A DNA stretch of 57,293 nt from NCBI RefSeq assembly GCF_023516595.1, contig NZ_JAMGBG010000107.1, positions 1 to 57,293 of the forward strand. Reading direction: 5' to 3'. Each line of letters starts with the position of its first letter. The stretch's first letter is position 1. The DNA comes from Streptomyces neyagawaensis (lineage in GTDB: Bacteria > Actinomycetota > Actinomycetes > Streptomycetales > Streptomycetaceae). This document shows, in pieces, positions 1 to 7,576 of this stretch. The position numbers and the translations under genes are program-made. Below the pieces are notes generated by a model that saw nothing but the letters and a program-made list of their open reading frames with translations, made no database searches and was not told the DNA's origin.

Positions 1-732
1 CATGGGCTCGGCGGCATCCTCAACCACCTGCACGGCGCCTTCTACGTCAACCACCCCGGCGCGGTCACGGCCGCCGACTTCAAGCCCGCCCAGCTCCAGC
101 TCGCCGCGCAGCTCGGCTTGGCCATCCCGGCGACGCTGGTCACCAACGACGTCGAGGCGGCTTGCAAGTTCGCCGCCGACCGGGAGCCCGTGATCTACAA
201 GGCGTTCCGCGGGCTGCCCCGCGATGGAGACGGGCATGCCGGCGCGATCTGGGCGCAGCGTGTCGATGCGGACACCTTCGACGACTCGCTCGCGGTGACC
301 GCGCACCTGTTCCAGGCGGAGATCCCCAAGACCGGCGACGTGCGCGTGACCGTGGTCGGCCAGCGGGTGTTCGCCCAGCAGATCGCCGCCCCGGACGGCG
401 CGCTGGACTGGCGCCGCGGCGACTGGGACGCCCTGCTCCACTCCCCCATCGCCGTCCCCACCGCAGTCGAGGCGGCTCTGCACAGCTACCTCAGCGCCTT
501 CGGTCTCGCCTTCGGCTGTTTCGACTTCGCCCTCACCGGCGACGGCGACACTCCGGAGGACTGGGTGTTCATCGAGTGCAACCCCAACGGCCAGTGGGGC
601 TGGCTGCCCGATGCCGATCAGATCACCGAGGCGTTCGCCGAGATCCTGAGCACGAGCACGGAAGGAGGCGGAGCTTTATGGTGCCCGCCGACCTGGAAAC
701 CGACGCCGCGCGGCTGCGCGAGGCGATGGTGA
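1..732 (+). CDS. ATP-grasp graspetide (RiPP) ligase, 5' end outside window
   Basis: The frame is open from base 1 and encodes the C-terminal about 243 residues of an ATP-grasp peptide ligase of the SAV_5884/graspetide maturase type. Such enzymes use ATP to form ester or amide side-chain crosslinks in a precursor peptide. Visible hallmarks are FYVNHPGA and IPATLVTND near the start (central-domain entry), the nucleotide-site lysine in VIYKAFRG, the acidic strand CFDFALT, and the terminal metal/ATP motif FIECNPNGQWGWLPD. It overlaps the next gene, a PIMT-like methyltransferase, by 55 bases, the usual arrangement in aspartimide-forming graspetide clusters. The precursor peptide gene should lie left of the window. 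The family call is firm; the substrate cannot be seen. Confidence 0.88.
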   Translation, partial: HGLGGILNHLHGAFYVNHPGAVTAADFKPAQLQLAAQLGLAIPATLVTNDVEAACKFAADREPVIYKAFRGLPRDGDGHAGAIWAQRVDADTFDDSLAVTAHLFQAEIPKTGDVRVTVVGQRVFAQQIAAPDGALDWRRGDWDALLHSPIAVPTAVEAALHSYLSAFGLAFGCFDFALTGDGDTPEDWVFIECNPNGQWGWLPDADQITEAFAEILSTSTEGGGALWCPPTWKPTPRGCARRW

Positions 733-1875
733 AGGCCTTCGCCGAGAACGGCGTACTCGCTGATCCCGGCTGGCGGGCGGCCGTCGAGCGGGTGCCCCGG
801 CACCGGTTCGTGCCGGGCTTCTACCTGCCCGCCGACGAGCGTGACGAGCAGGGGCTGACGGTGTGGGAGCCGGTCACCGCCGAACTCGACTATGACCGCT
901 GGCTGACCGCTGCCTACTCCGACACCACGCTCATCACCCAGTTCGACGGTGACGAACCGGACTGGAAGGCGTCGCAGGTGCGGCACGGCGGGGCGCCCAC
1001 GTCGTCGTCTACGCTGCCGTCGCTCGTCGTACGGATGTGGGCGGACGCGGACGTGCAGGAAGGCCACACGGTGCTGGAGATCGGCACCGGCACCGGCTAC
1101 TCCACCGCAGTAGCCTGCGAATGCCTCGGATCGGCGCACGTGACCTCGATCGAGGTCGATCCGCACCGGCTGGAGCAGGCGGCGAACGCGTTGCACGCCA
1201 GCGGGTACACGCTGACGCTGGCGGTGGCGGACGGGCTGTACGGCTACTGGCCGGAAGCGTCCCTTCGACCGGATCGTGGCCGCCTGCTCCTTCCGCGCTG
1301 TCCCCCCGGCCCTGCTCGCCCAGGCCCGCCCGGGCGGGAAAATCTTGCTCACCCTCTCCGGCTGGCTCTACGGATACGCCCGCGTACTGCTCACCGTGAA
1401 CGGCGATGGCACCGCCGAGGGCCGGCTGCTGGGCGGCACCGTGTCGTTCATGTCCGCCCGTACGCACGCGGCACCGGCGTTCGGCAACCCCGCCCACTGG
1501 GCCGCGGGCCTGCCGGAGACGGGCCGGACCGCCCGGCACTCACCGGAGCGGATCACGGCCGGGACCGAGGAGGCGTTCCACTTGCGCTTCCTCGCCCAGT
1601 GCGCGGTGCCGGATGCACAGATGACAACCGTCGCCGACGTCGTGCCCCTCGTCGACGTGACAACCGGCTCCGCAGCCACCCTCACTCCCGTCGAAGGCCG
1701 GTGGGAGGTGCACGAGGGCGGCCCCGTGCGGTTGTGGGAACGAGTCGAGCGGGTGCTGTCCGCGTACGACGAGGCGGACCGGCCCGGGCCTGAGACGTTC
1801 ACGCTGCACGTCTACGACGGCGGGCAACACCTGCGGCACCCGCGCTTGCCCGGACTCCCGCTGCCCGGTTCCTGA
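678..1875 (+). pseudogene. PIMT-like O-methyltransferase of the graspetide cluster, frameshifted
   Basis: The frame starts at ATG 678 behind GGAGGCGGAG and reads as a protein-L-isoaspartyl methyltransferase homologue: an N-terminal region with VPRHRFVPGFYLP, then the SAM motif VLEIGTGTGYSTA and acidic strand VTSIEVDPHRLEQA. Near base 1260 the frame breaks. The expected continuation (PFDRIVAACSF, then GGKILLTLSGW) is in the next frame and runs to TGA 1875. One extra base, apparently the T at 1260, explains it. In characterised graspetides (fuscimiditide type) this enzyme methylates an Asp, which then collapses to an aspartimide. As sequenced the protein would be cut inside the methyltransferase fold after the SAM loop. 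A sequencing error remains possible because both halves are otherwise well kept. Confidence 0.8.
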
Positions 1876-1915
1876 TCCGGGCCGACCTGGAAGAGCCGGA
1901 GCCCAGGCGGGGAGC

Positions 1916-2104
1916 GTGACGGCCCCTGCCCGGTCTCCGGTCGCGGGCAGCGGCCTGGTCGACCTCGTGGTGCGGCTCGCCGGGGCGCGCGGTTACGGGG
2001 TGCCGGAGGGGGCGTGCGTGCCGGGTGAGGGAGCGGCGGTGCTGGAGCGCGCGTTGGATGACCGGCGGGTGCTGGCCTGGACGGAGGCTCAGTGTCGGCC
2101 CTGA
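1916..2104 (+). CDS. Small hypothetical protein (62 aa)
   Basis: A GTG-started frame follows the methyltransferase by 40 bases, with GGGGAGC just upstream as a modest ribosome site. The product is Ala/Val/Arg-rich (residues such as VDLVVRLAGARGYGVPEG) without a recognisable domain. Its end overlaps the start of the next small frame by 13 bases, which hints at translational coupling. Not recognised; could be chance. Confidence 0.25.
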   Translation: MTAPARSPVAGSGLVDLVVRLAGARGYGVPEGACVPGEGAAVLERALDDRRVLAWTEAQCRP

Positions 2105-2295
2105 CGAACCGGCTGCAGGCGCGTGCGTGCCCGTTGCGGCTGCCGGTGGTTAGCAGCCGACTGGGAGCCGACCGGGACGGATGGCAGGCATCGGTGCGAG
2201 ACCGCGTCGCGCAGTGGCGCGGCCAGCTCGAGCCGGCGTCGGGGGTACTGCTTCCGGCGTGGGAGCCGGGGCCGGCCGGCTGCGGCTGCTCCTGA
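2092..2295 (+). CDS. Small hypothetical protein (67 aa)
   Basis: The frame begins with GTG 2092 inside the end of the preceding small frame. It encodes a short protein with a Trp/Arg-containing middle (DGWQASVRDRVAQWRGQLE) and a C-terminal GCGCS. No family is recognised. Same-strand overlap and position behind the graspetide genes are the only support. Confidence 0.25.
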   Translation: MSALTNRLQARACPLRLPVVSSRLGADRDGWQASVRDRVAQWRGQLEPASGVLLPAWEPGPAGCGCS

Positions 2296-2460
2296 CGCGC
2301 ATGGCAAGGTGCCGTGAGTTCGCCAATTCTGAAGGGACTTCGGCGGCGGACTGAAGGGGTGCGATACGGAATCAGCGTGTCATGTCCCTGGGGCCCGTGG
2401 CTCTGCGGAGGCGAGGCAAGCATCCGGGCCGCGGGCCGGGAGGTTGAAGGGGCAGCGGGG

Positions 2461-3078
2461 TCAGGATCTTGCGGGGCTGGCGATCAGGACTACGAGAGGG
2501 TCAGCGGCAAGACGCTGACGGGCATGGAAGAGGTGGACCCGGACTGTGTTGGGGCTGATGCCGAGCTGCCGCGCGATGTGGGCCGTCGGCACGCCGAGTG
2601 TCCACAGCCACGTGACCTGCCGCATGCGCCGGGGAAGCCTGCTGAGCGCTTCGGCCAGCCCGCGGTTGCGAAAGCCTTCGACGGCCACATCTTCGGAGCT
2701 CCGCTCGAACTCGTTGCTGTGCAAGAGCTCGCCGGTCGTCACCTCCAGCCTGAAGCGCGCTGAGGCAAAGTGGTCGGCCACAAGATTGCGGGCGATGGTG
2801 ACGAACCAGGCCCCGAAGTCCCGCCCTCGCCAGGCGAAGGTATCCAAGCGCTGGAACGCGCGGGCGAACACTTCGCTGGTCAGGTCCTCTGCGGTTGCCT
2901 TACCCCCGACCCGGTAGTAGACGTACCGGTACACCGTGTCGCTGTAGGCGGTGTACAGCTGAGCGAAGGCCTCACCGTCGCCCGCCTGGGCACGCTCCAC
3001 ACACTGCACGATGTTCTGAATCCCGTGCACCGGCTCCCCGCCCGGAGGGCGGGGAACCGGCGATGCCGACGTTGGCAT
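2461..3078 (-). CDS. ECF-family RNA polymerase sigma factor
   Basis: The protein has the two ECF sigma domains. Region 2 is seen in FAQLYTAYSDTVYRYVYYRVG, EDLTSEVFARAFQRLDTF and WFVTIARNLVADH. Region 4 is LSRLPRRMRQVTWLW followed by the helix-turn-helix VPTAHIARQLGISPNTVRVHL, so it redirects core RNA polymerase to a private promoter set. Two starts are possible: ATG 3078 (205 aa), whose A-T-G overlaps the upstream gene's TGA, and GTG 3030 (189 aa) behind GGGGAG. Overlap with the small membrane protein gene favours coupled translation from 3078. A strong hairpin covers the ribosome site of the internal GTG. No anti-sigma gene of classical type is adjacent; the small membrane protein is the only candidate partner. 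Confidence 0.88.
   Translation of the reverse strand: MPTSASPVPRPPGGEPVHGIQNIVQCVERAQAGDGEAFAQLYTAYSDTVYRYVYYRVGGKATAEDLTSEVFARAFQRLDTFAWRGRDFGAWFVTIARNLVADHFASARFRLEVTTGELLHSNEFERSSEDVAVEGFRNRGLAEALSRLPRRMRQVTWLWTLGVPTAHIARQLGISPNTVRVHLFHARQRLAADPLVVLIASPARS
3036..3054 (-). promoter_or_regulatory. GC hairpin over internal start of the sigma gene
   Basis: CCCCGCCC-GGA-GGGCGGGG is a perfect 8-bp inverted repeat with a 3-base loop. On the minus-strand transcript it spans the GGGGAG that precedes GTG 3030. It could hide that ribosome site, or simply lie inside the coding region if translation starts at 3078. Confidence 0.35.
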
Positions 3079-3311
3079 CAGCCCTCGGCCGTCGAGGCGC
3101 TGGGGCGACGTAGGGCCATCCACAAGGCAGCTCCCGCTTGGACAAGAGCTGCGGCGCTGGCAGCAACTGCGGCGGTCGGCGCGGCGATACACACTGTGAC
3201 CGTCAGCAGAAGGATGAACACCAGGACGATCACTTGGCCGTGATGTGGGACCAGCGCGCCGCAGAGTGGCTGACGCCAACGGTCTGTGGGCAGACGCAGT
3301 GAGTGATGCAT
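3078..3311 (-). CDS. Small two-helix membrane protein coupled to the ECF sigma gene
   Basis: This 77-residue protein starts at ATG 3311, eight bases after GGGAG. It has a hydrophobic stretch VIVLVFILLLTVTVCIAA and a second alanine-rich hydrophobic stretch, followed by a basic tail (ALRRPSASTAEG). The stop TGA overlaps the sigma factor ATG as TGATG, so the two are probably translated together. It is too short for a zinc anti-sigma domain and shows no HxxxCxxC motif. A role in membrane retention of the sigma factor is inference from position only. Confidence 0.55.
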   Translation of the reverse strand: MHHSLRLPTDRWRQPLCGALVPHHGQVIVLVFILLLTVTVCIAAPTAAVAASAAALVQAGAALWMALRRPSASTAEG

Positions 3312-3835
3312 GGGGTGAACTCCCGTGTCTGAGAGGGGCTTTCACCGTGCTCCGGCCAAGGACTGCGGCGGAAAGCCCCGCGAGGATGACTCCTCGCAGT
3401 GTGGGACTGGTCACACCATTCGTCCAAGGCCTGGGAAGCGTGGATAAGTTCACATGTTCTGGACTAAACGCCCCTGGTGGCAGCATCGTTGAACAGTTCG
3501 CTGGTGCCTGCAGAGTGGCGCCGGCGTCGGCGTTGAGGCAGGTACAGAACACCTCCGCGTCTGGGAGAGCCCGCCGCCTTGCTCCGGCCGAGCGACTGAG
3601 ACGGCGGGCCTTCGCCTGTGGCATGCCACCGGCGCTGCGGACGAGTTCTCATGGCTTAGCACACGCGGTGCGAGTGCTGGTCGGTCCCGTCGAGGTGAGG
3701 GTGGTTGACGGCGGCCTGTGAACTCAGGGTTCCTCCGCCGCCGAGTCCGAAGATCGATGGATAGGTGCCGCTTGGCCGCGTCGGGCCAGCGCCTACGGTC
3801 CGGGCGGTCGCATGTCGCAGGGCCGGGGGCATCTC
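3312..3835. other. Intergenic stretch without a supported gene
   Basis: Open frames occur on both strands, but none has a good ribosome site together with a protein-like composition. The right part should contain the promoter of the small membrane protein / ECF sigma pair. No transposon ends or long repeats were noticed. Confidence 0.4.
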
Positions 3836-4114
3836 TCATCTGTCGTCTTGGGAAGGTAAGGGTGGGGCCGCGCGGGGCTGCACAGGCTCGGGGCGGAGGG
3901 AATCTTCGGTAGGGCGACGCCATGCCTGGATCAGCTGCCCCAGCCGGCGGGCTGGTGTCTCGCTGGGGATGAACAGCACGACCGCGACGAGGACGAGGGT
4001 GCCTGCCGTGAGAGTTCCGGTGGTCCAGGCGGGCAGGCCGCCACGGGCCACGGCGATGGTGAAAGCGGCCGCCGCACCCAGCACGCTGCCGATGCGGGCT
4101 ACGGTGCTCACCAT
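3836..4114 (-). CDS. Small membrane protein (92 aa)
   Basis: The frame starts at ATG 4114, seven bases inside the end of the HD-domain gene (ATGGTGA overlap), so it is the last cistron of the PadR operon. It has two hydrophobic segments, about residues 8-26 (VLGAAAAFTIAVARGG) and 32-50 (TTGTLTAGTLVLVAVVLFI). These are followed by a basic amphipathic stretch and a proline-rich cytosolic tail. No known family is recognised. A longer frame reaching 4249 exists, but its extra residues are low-complexity His/Pro and overlap the upstream gene. Confidence 0.6.
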   Translation of the reverse strand: MVSTVARIGSVLGAAAAFTIAVARGGLPAWTTGTLTAGTLVLVAVVLFIPSETPARRLGQLIQAWRRPTEDSLRPEPVQPRAAPPLPSQDDR

Positions 4115-4944
4115 CGTCGTTCCCGCAAGGCCGTTCGGCGCAGCGTCCACGACAGCCTGGGTGTGCTGAGCAGGACTCGGAGCGTGAAGCGAGTGCGGGT
4201 GCTGCGGGTGGGGAGGGTGCCGAGTTCGGCGTGCCATTCCTCGCGCCATCGCGCGCGCGTCGGCGTGGGGAGCAGCAGGGTCAGCGCGGTCAGCGTGCGT
4301 GTGGTGACCGCAGCGGTGGATGTGGGCTGGATGACAGCGGAGGAGAGGTCGTGCAGTTCACGGCTCACGTCGGTCAGGCCGGCTGCGCGGGCCAGTGGTG
4401 CGATGACGTCGAGCGTTTCACGGGCGACGCGGTAGCGCCTGGTCGGGGGGACGAAGGCGATGGTGCGCATGTTGTGCAGTCGGTCGGCGAGACGGATGGC
4501 CAGCACGGCCTCCTCACGCGTCGGCTGGAGCGCCGACGTCCGTGCTGTGTGGAAGTTGAGTGCGCTGAGCGGGATCGCGCTGGGCCTGGCGGTGCGGACG
4601 GCCGAGATCAGGTCGGCGATCTGCTGCCCGAAGCGCTCGGTCACGTGGCCCGGCGGGCAGGGGCTGTCGTCGATGTCGTGCAGCAGAGCCGCGCAGATCA
4701 CGGGCGGTGGCATGCCGATGTCGGCGACGATGGCGGCGACGGCGATGCAGTGGGTGAGGAGCGGGTCGCCGCTGCGGCGGGTTTGGCCCGCATGCCACCT
4801 GGCGACCTCATCGTGGGCGCTCTGGATGAGCGAGGTGTCGGCGTCCGGGCGATGCATACGCACGACGTCCAGGAGACCGTCCAGGGACGGGGCGGCGGAG
4901 TGCCGCCTGTTCGGTCGGGGCGCTAACCGGCGCCGGGTCCTCAC
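4108..4944 (-). CDS. SpoT/RelA-type HD domain protein (hydrolase half only)
   Basis: The central 170 residues match the HD hydrolase domain of RelA/SpoT: GQTRRSGDPLLTHCIAVA, CAALLHDIDDSP, FGQQIADLISAV, and LAIRLADRLHNMRT followed by ARETLDVIAPLARAAGL. These supply the H...HD...D manganese site. There is no synthetase, TGS or ACT domain, so it is a stand-alone hydrolase of the MESH1 kind or a relative with another nucleotide substrate. The acidic pair after HD is DD and sits one residue closer than the usual ED. The C-terminus (RARWREEWHAELGTLP) is basic and amphipathic. Start GTG 4944 overlaps the padR stop by four bases (GTGA), and the downstream membrane gene overlaps its end, so the three form one operon. 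Confidence 0.8.
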   Translation of the reverse strand: MRTRRRLAPRPNRRHSAAPSLDGLLDVVRMHRPDADTSLIQSAHDEVARWHAGQTRRSGDPLLTHCIAVAAIVADIGMPPPVICAALLHDIDDSPCPPGHVTERFGQQIADLISAVRTARPSAIPLSALNFHTARTSALQPTREEAVLAIRLADRLHNMRTIAFVPPTRRYRVARETLDVIAPLARAAGLTDVSRELHDLSSAVIQPTSTAAVTTRTLTALTLLLPTPTRARWREEWHAELGTLPTRSTRTRFTLRVLLSTPRLSWTLRRTALRERRW

Positions 4945-5285
4945 GACACTCCCCCGTCGGCGATCGGGCGGGCGGCCCACCCCGGCAGGGGCTGCTTGCG
5001 GGCCCGGTAGGCGCGCGCCAGGGCATCCCGCGCGTGCTCGGCACCGTCCTCGGTGATGTGGTAGAAGCGGCGGCGCGGACGGCCGGCTTCCTCATGTACG
5101 GCAGGGTCTTCCCAGGTGCTGTCCACCCAGCCGACTTGTTCCAGACGGGCAAGGATCGGATAGATCGTGCCCGACGGCAGCCCCGCCAGCTCGCACAGCT
5201 CAAGGCCGTAACGCTCCTTGGCGGGGTCTTCCAGCAAGGCCCGCAGCACCAGTTGGGTCTGCAGGGTCATACGCGGACTACCCAT
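4941..5285 (-). CDS. PadR-family transcriptional regulator
   Basis: A 114-residue winged-helix protein: TLQTQLVLRALLEDPAKERYGLELCELAGLPSGTIYPILARLEQVGWV is the classic PadR N-terminal domain with the GTIYPIL recognition helix. It is followed by the wing (EAGRPRRRFYHITEDG) and a short C-terminal helix (AEHARDALARAYRAR). It is probably a dimeric repressor. It heads an operon with the HD hydrolase and a small membrane protein, so it likely controls these and itself. ATG 5285 was used; ATG 5270 is an alternative that removes MGSPR. Confidence 0.9.
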   Translation of the reverse strand: MGSPRMTLQTQLVLRALLEDPAKERYGLELCELAGLPSGTIYPILARLEQVGWVDSTWEDPAVHEEAGRPRRRFYHITEDGAEHARDALARAYRARKQPLPGWAARPIADGGVS

Positions 5286-5791
5286 ACTCGTACTCTACAT
5301 AGCCTATATATAAGCTGTCTAGAGACAGTGGCGTCTCGTGAACCTTCAAAGGGCTCAAGGGGCGCACAGCAGTCAGACCCCGGAGATGTGGTGACTCCCA
5401 CCGTGCCCGCCACGAGCCGCGCGGTGACCCGCTCGGCGCGGGCCGGGTCGCCGGTGGGCGCCACCGGCGGCGGGGTGCCGCCGACGGCGGTGGCGGTCCC
5501 GCCCCGGGCAACAATCCTGAACCCGTTCAGGCCAGATAAGCCGGCTCCGCACACAGTTGGCCGCAGGAGCGCCGCTGCGTGGACGGCGTGGAAGCCCGGA
5601 GACCCGCACGCACCCCGATGTCCAGCACCGCTTCGCTTCCGCCTCCCCCGTGATGGCCCCACTGTTCGACCATTACTACCGACGACTCAACCAGACTTCA
5701 CAGCCTCCGCTCTGCTCAGCTTGAGAGGGCAGCGACGGCGGCACGCCGCCGGGGTATCTCTCCTGCACAGAAACCCAGGTGTTGGGGGACA
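5286..5791. other. PadR promoter region and unassigned DNA
   Basis: Immediately upstream of padR (minus strand) lies an unusually AT-rich patch for this genome, CTATATATAAG around 5303-5313, next to TCTAGA, within 40 bases of the start. It is a good place for the promoter and PadR operator. The rest, up to the gene at 5792, shows no supported gene on either strand. Confidence 0.45.
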
Positions 5792-6262
5792 ATGGACTGG
5801 ACTGTGGTGGTTACCACTGCGGTGGGTGCGGTGATTGGTATCGCATCGGCGTTGGTGCTGGAACATGCGCGGTGGCGCAATCAGGCCAAGGACCGACGAA
5901 GTGACACTTTACGCTCGGTCTACGCTGCGTACCTGGTCGCTGTTTCCCAGGCGGCCGAGCAGATCTGGCAGGCAAGCCGGGCTGGGCTCTCGACCTGCGA
6001 CGACCCAGTACAGAGATCTCATTCCGCCTTCGGCGATCACGATGTATTCGCGAAACGGTACGAACTTGTGCTTCTGGCTCCGGGCGGCGTGGCCACCCTC
6101 GCGAACGACGTAGCGTGGAAGCTGGTCAAGTGGAGCGATCAGGTGATCGGCGGGGCCACCCATGATCTGCCCGACTGCAATGCTGCCCGGCTCTCGTTCA
6201 ACCAGGCACGCGACAGCCTCATCGAGAAAATGCGGCAAACGCTGCCCGGAACGGTGGATTAG
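5792..6262 (+). CDS. Membrane-anchored hypothetical protein (156 aa)
   Basis: The start ATG 5792 follows GGTGTTGGGGGAC. Residues 4-24 (TVVVTTAVGAVIGIASALVL) form one membrane helix. The next segment is charged (EHARWRNQAKDRRSDTLRSVYAAYLVA), suggesting an N-terminal anchor with a helical cytoplasmic domain of about 130 residues. This layout is common among Streptomyces proteins of unknown function. No catalytic motif is visible. Confidence 0.65.
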   Translation: MDWTVVVTTAVGAVIGIASALVLEHARWRNQAKDRRSDTLRSVYAAYLVAVSQAAEQIWQASRAGLSTCDDPVQRSHSAFGDHDVFAKRYELVLLAPGGVATLANDVAWKLVKWSDQVIGGATHDLPDCNAARLSFNQARDSLIEKMRQTLPGTVD

Positions 6263-6311
6263 GCGTCGTTTCTTTTGACGGCTCTTGGTCGACCTGTGCA
6301 GGGATACTGCT

Positions 6312-6794
6312 GTGGTGCTGTTGACGTGGATCGCTGAGGTGGCGGACGAACCTCTGGTGTTGGAGCCGGCTGACCGGCGGGTGGAGTGGGAGACCAACAC
6401 CTGGTCGCTGGGTACGGCTGACGAGGACAGGAGTTCGCTGTCCGTCGCCGACGTGGTGGCTGCCTTCGAGCGGACTGCTGCTGCCCTCCGGGAACGCATC
6501 CACGATCTGGGCTTCTGGGGGGTGGCGACGTTCTACGTATGGCACGACAAACAGGCAGGACAGCTCCGGTGCTCGACCGGTTCTGTGCCCCCGGATGCGT
6601 TGCCGTTCAGAGGCAGCTATGTGGCTTCCGACGACCTCGGTCCGGTCGTCGAGGGATTTCTGGCCGACAGCAAGCCAGGCTTCATCGCCTGGTCGGACCT
6701 GGACGACGCGCAGAGCCTCTCAGAGCAGACCGAGACCGAGCCGGAGATCAAGCCCCCCGGTGTCTGGGTCAGCAGCGTCGGAGCCTCACACTGA
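6312..6794 (+). CDS. Hypothetical protein (160 aa)
   Basis: GTG 6312 has AGGGA seven bases upstream and is preferred to the TTG at 6285. The protein is acidic and soluble, with sequence such as EWETNTWSLGTADEDR, a helical segment VVAAFERTAAALRERIHDLG, and a strand-rich middle (FWGVATFYVWHDKQAGQLRC). No family is recognised. It lies 49 bases after the membrane-anchored protein gene on the same strand, so the two may be cotranscribed. Confidence 0.6.
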   Translation: MVLLTWIAEVADEPLVLEPADRRVEWETNTWSLGTADEDRSSLSVADVVAAFERTAAALRERIHDLGFWGVATFYVWHDKQAGQLRCSTGSVPPDALPFRGSYVASDDLGPVVEGFLADSKPGFIAWSDLDDAQSLSEQTETEPEIKPPGVWVSSVGASH

Positions 6795-7198
6795 CTGGGT
6801 GATACCCGTCCACACGGACGAGTCGGCGGTGACAGATGAGGGCTGCGGCTGTCCTCGGAGTTCGCGACCCGGCCGCCGTCGGTGAACGGGTCCTCCGCAA
6901 GGTCGAGCGGCTGGCTGCAGAACAGCGACGCCGGACTGCTCAGCGGTGGTGGCGTATCCAGGTCCCAATGGATTGAATTCGCCGCTGGCGGCGATGCTCT
7001 CGGCACTCTGGCATCAGCCATTTGTGCGGGCTGGACCGATGATTCGAAGGCTCTGCAACGCACTGGTGTCTTGGGATCAGTGGTGATGACGCCGGGTCGG
7101 CAACAGCTTCGCAGGCGTACAAGGGCCCGCCATCGGCTGTGCCGTAGCGACTGCAGTCCTTTGGCCTGTACGGGGGCTGGTGGGTGCTGGTGGGTGGG
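6795..7198. other. Intergenic, possibly a remnant
   Basis: Only a short plus-strand frame of 45 codons (6837-6974, ending WWRIQVPMD) is mildly protein-like, and it lacks a good ribosome site. The rest carries nothing recognisable. Confidence 0.3.
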
Positions 7199-7536
7199 TT
7201 ATTCGTCGATGCGTTGGAGACCGACGGCTTTTGGGTCGCCAGACGCGGCGAGGCCGTCGATGATGCGGCGCCATCGGCTGAGTGTGACGGCGTCAGGAAG
7301 AGGTGTTTTGCGGAGGTCAGCCAGCGGATGGCGTACCAGTGTCGTGCGCTGCCATGTGGATGGGATGGTGCGGGCGAAGCGGGCCACTGCGTCGGCGGCC
7401 ATGGGCTCGCCGCGGCCCCGATTCTAGTGGAGTCGGCCTGCTGGACACTTGACTCGGTGGCTTCTCGTGCGAGGACATCGTCGACGGGCCCCCAGCAGTG
7501 AAACCAATCCGACCACGGCACGTCAGGCGCCGCCAC
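7199..7536 (-). pseudogene. Degenerate hypothetical gene
   Basis: GTG 7536 has a strong AAGGAGG eight bases upstream and opens with MAAPDVPWSDWFHCWGPVDD, which looks like a true N-terminus. After about 40 residues the frame turns into Ser/Pro-rich sequence of out-of-frame character. A neighbouring frame from about 7402 carries a protein-like stretch (RTIPSTWQRTTLVRHPLADL) up to TAA 7199. A frameshift near 7400 in a single small gene explains both. The function is unknown. Confidence 0.35.
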
Positions 7537-7576
7537 CTGACCGGCCTCCTTGGTGCCCGACGCCTGCAGCCCTGTC

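Noticed and set aside
162..1793. Long plus-strand frame covering both graspetide genes
   Set aside because: Its first third is the Arg/Pro-rich shadow of the ATP-grasp gene and its last third is a shadow after the methyltransferase frameshift; only 678 to about 1260 is real coding.
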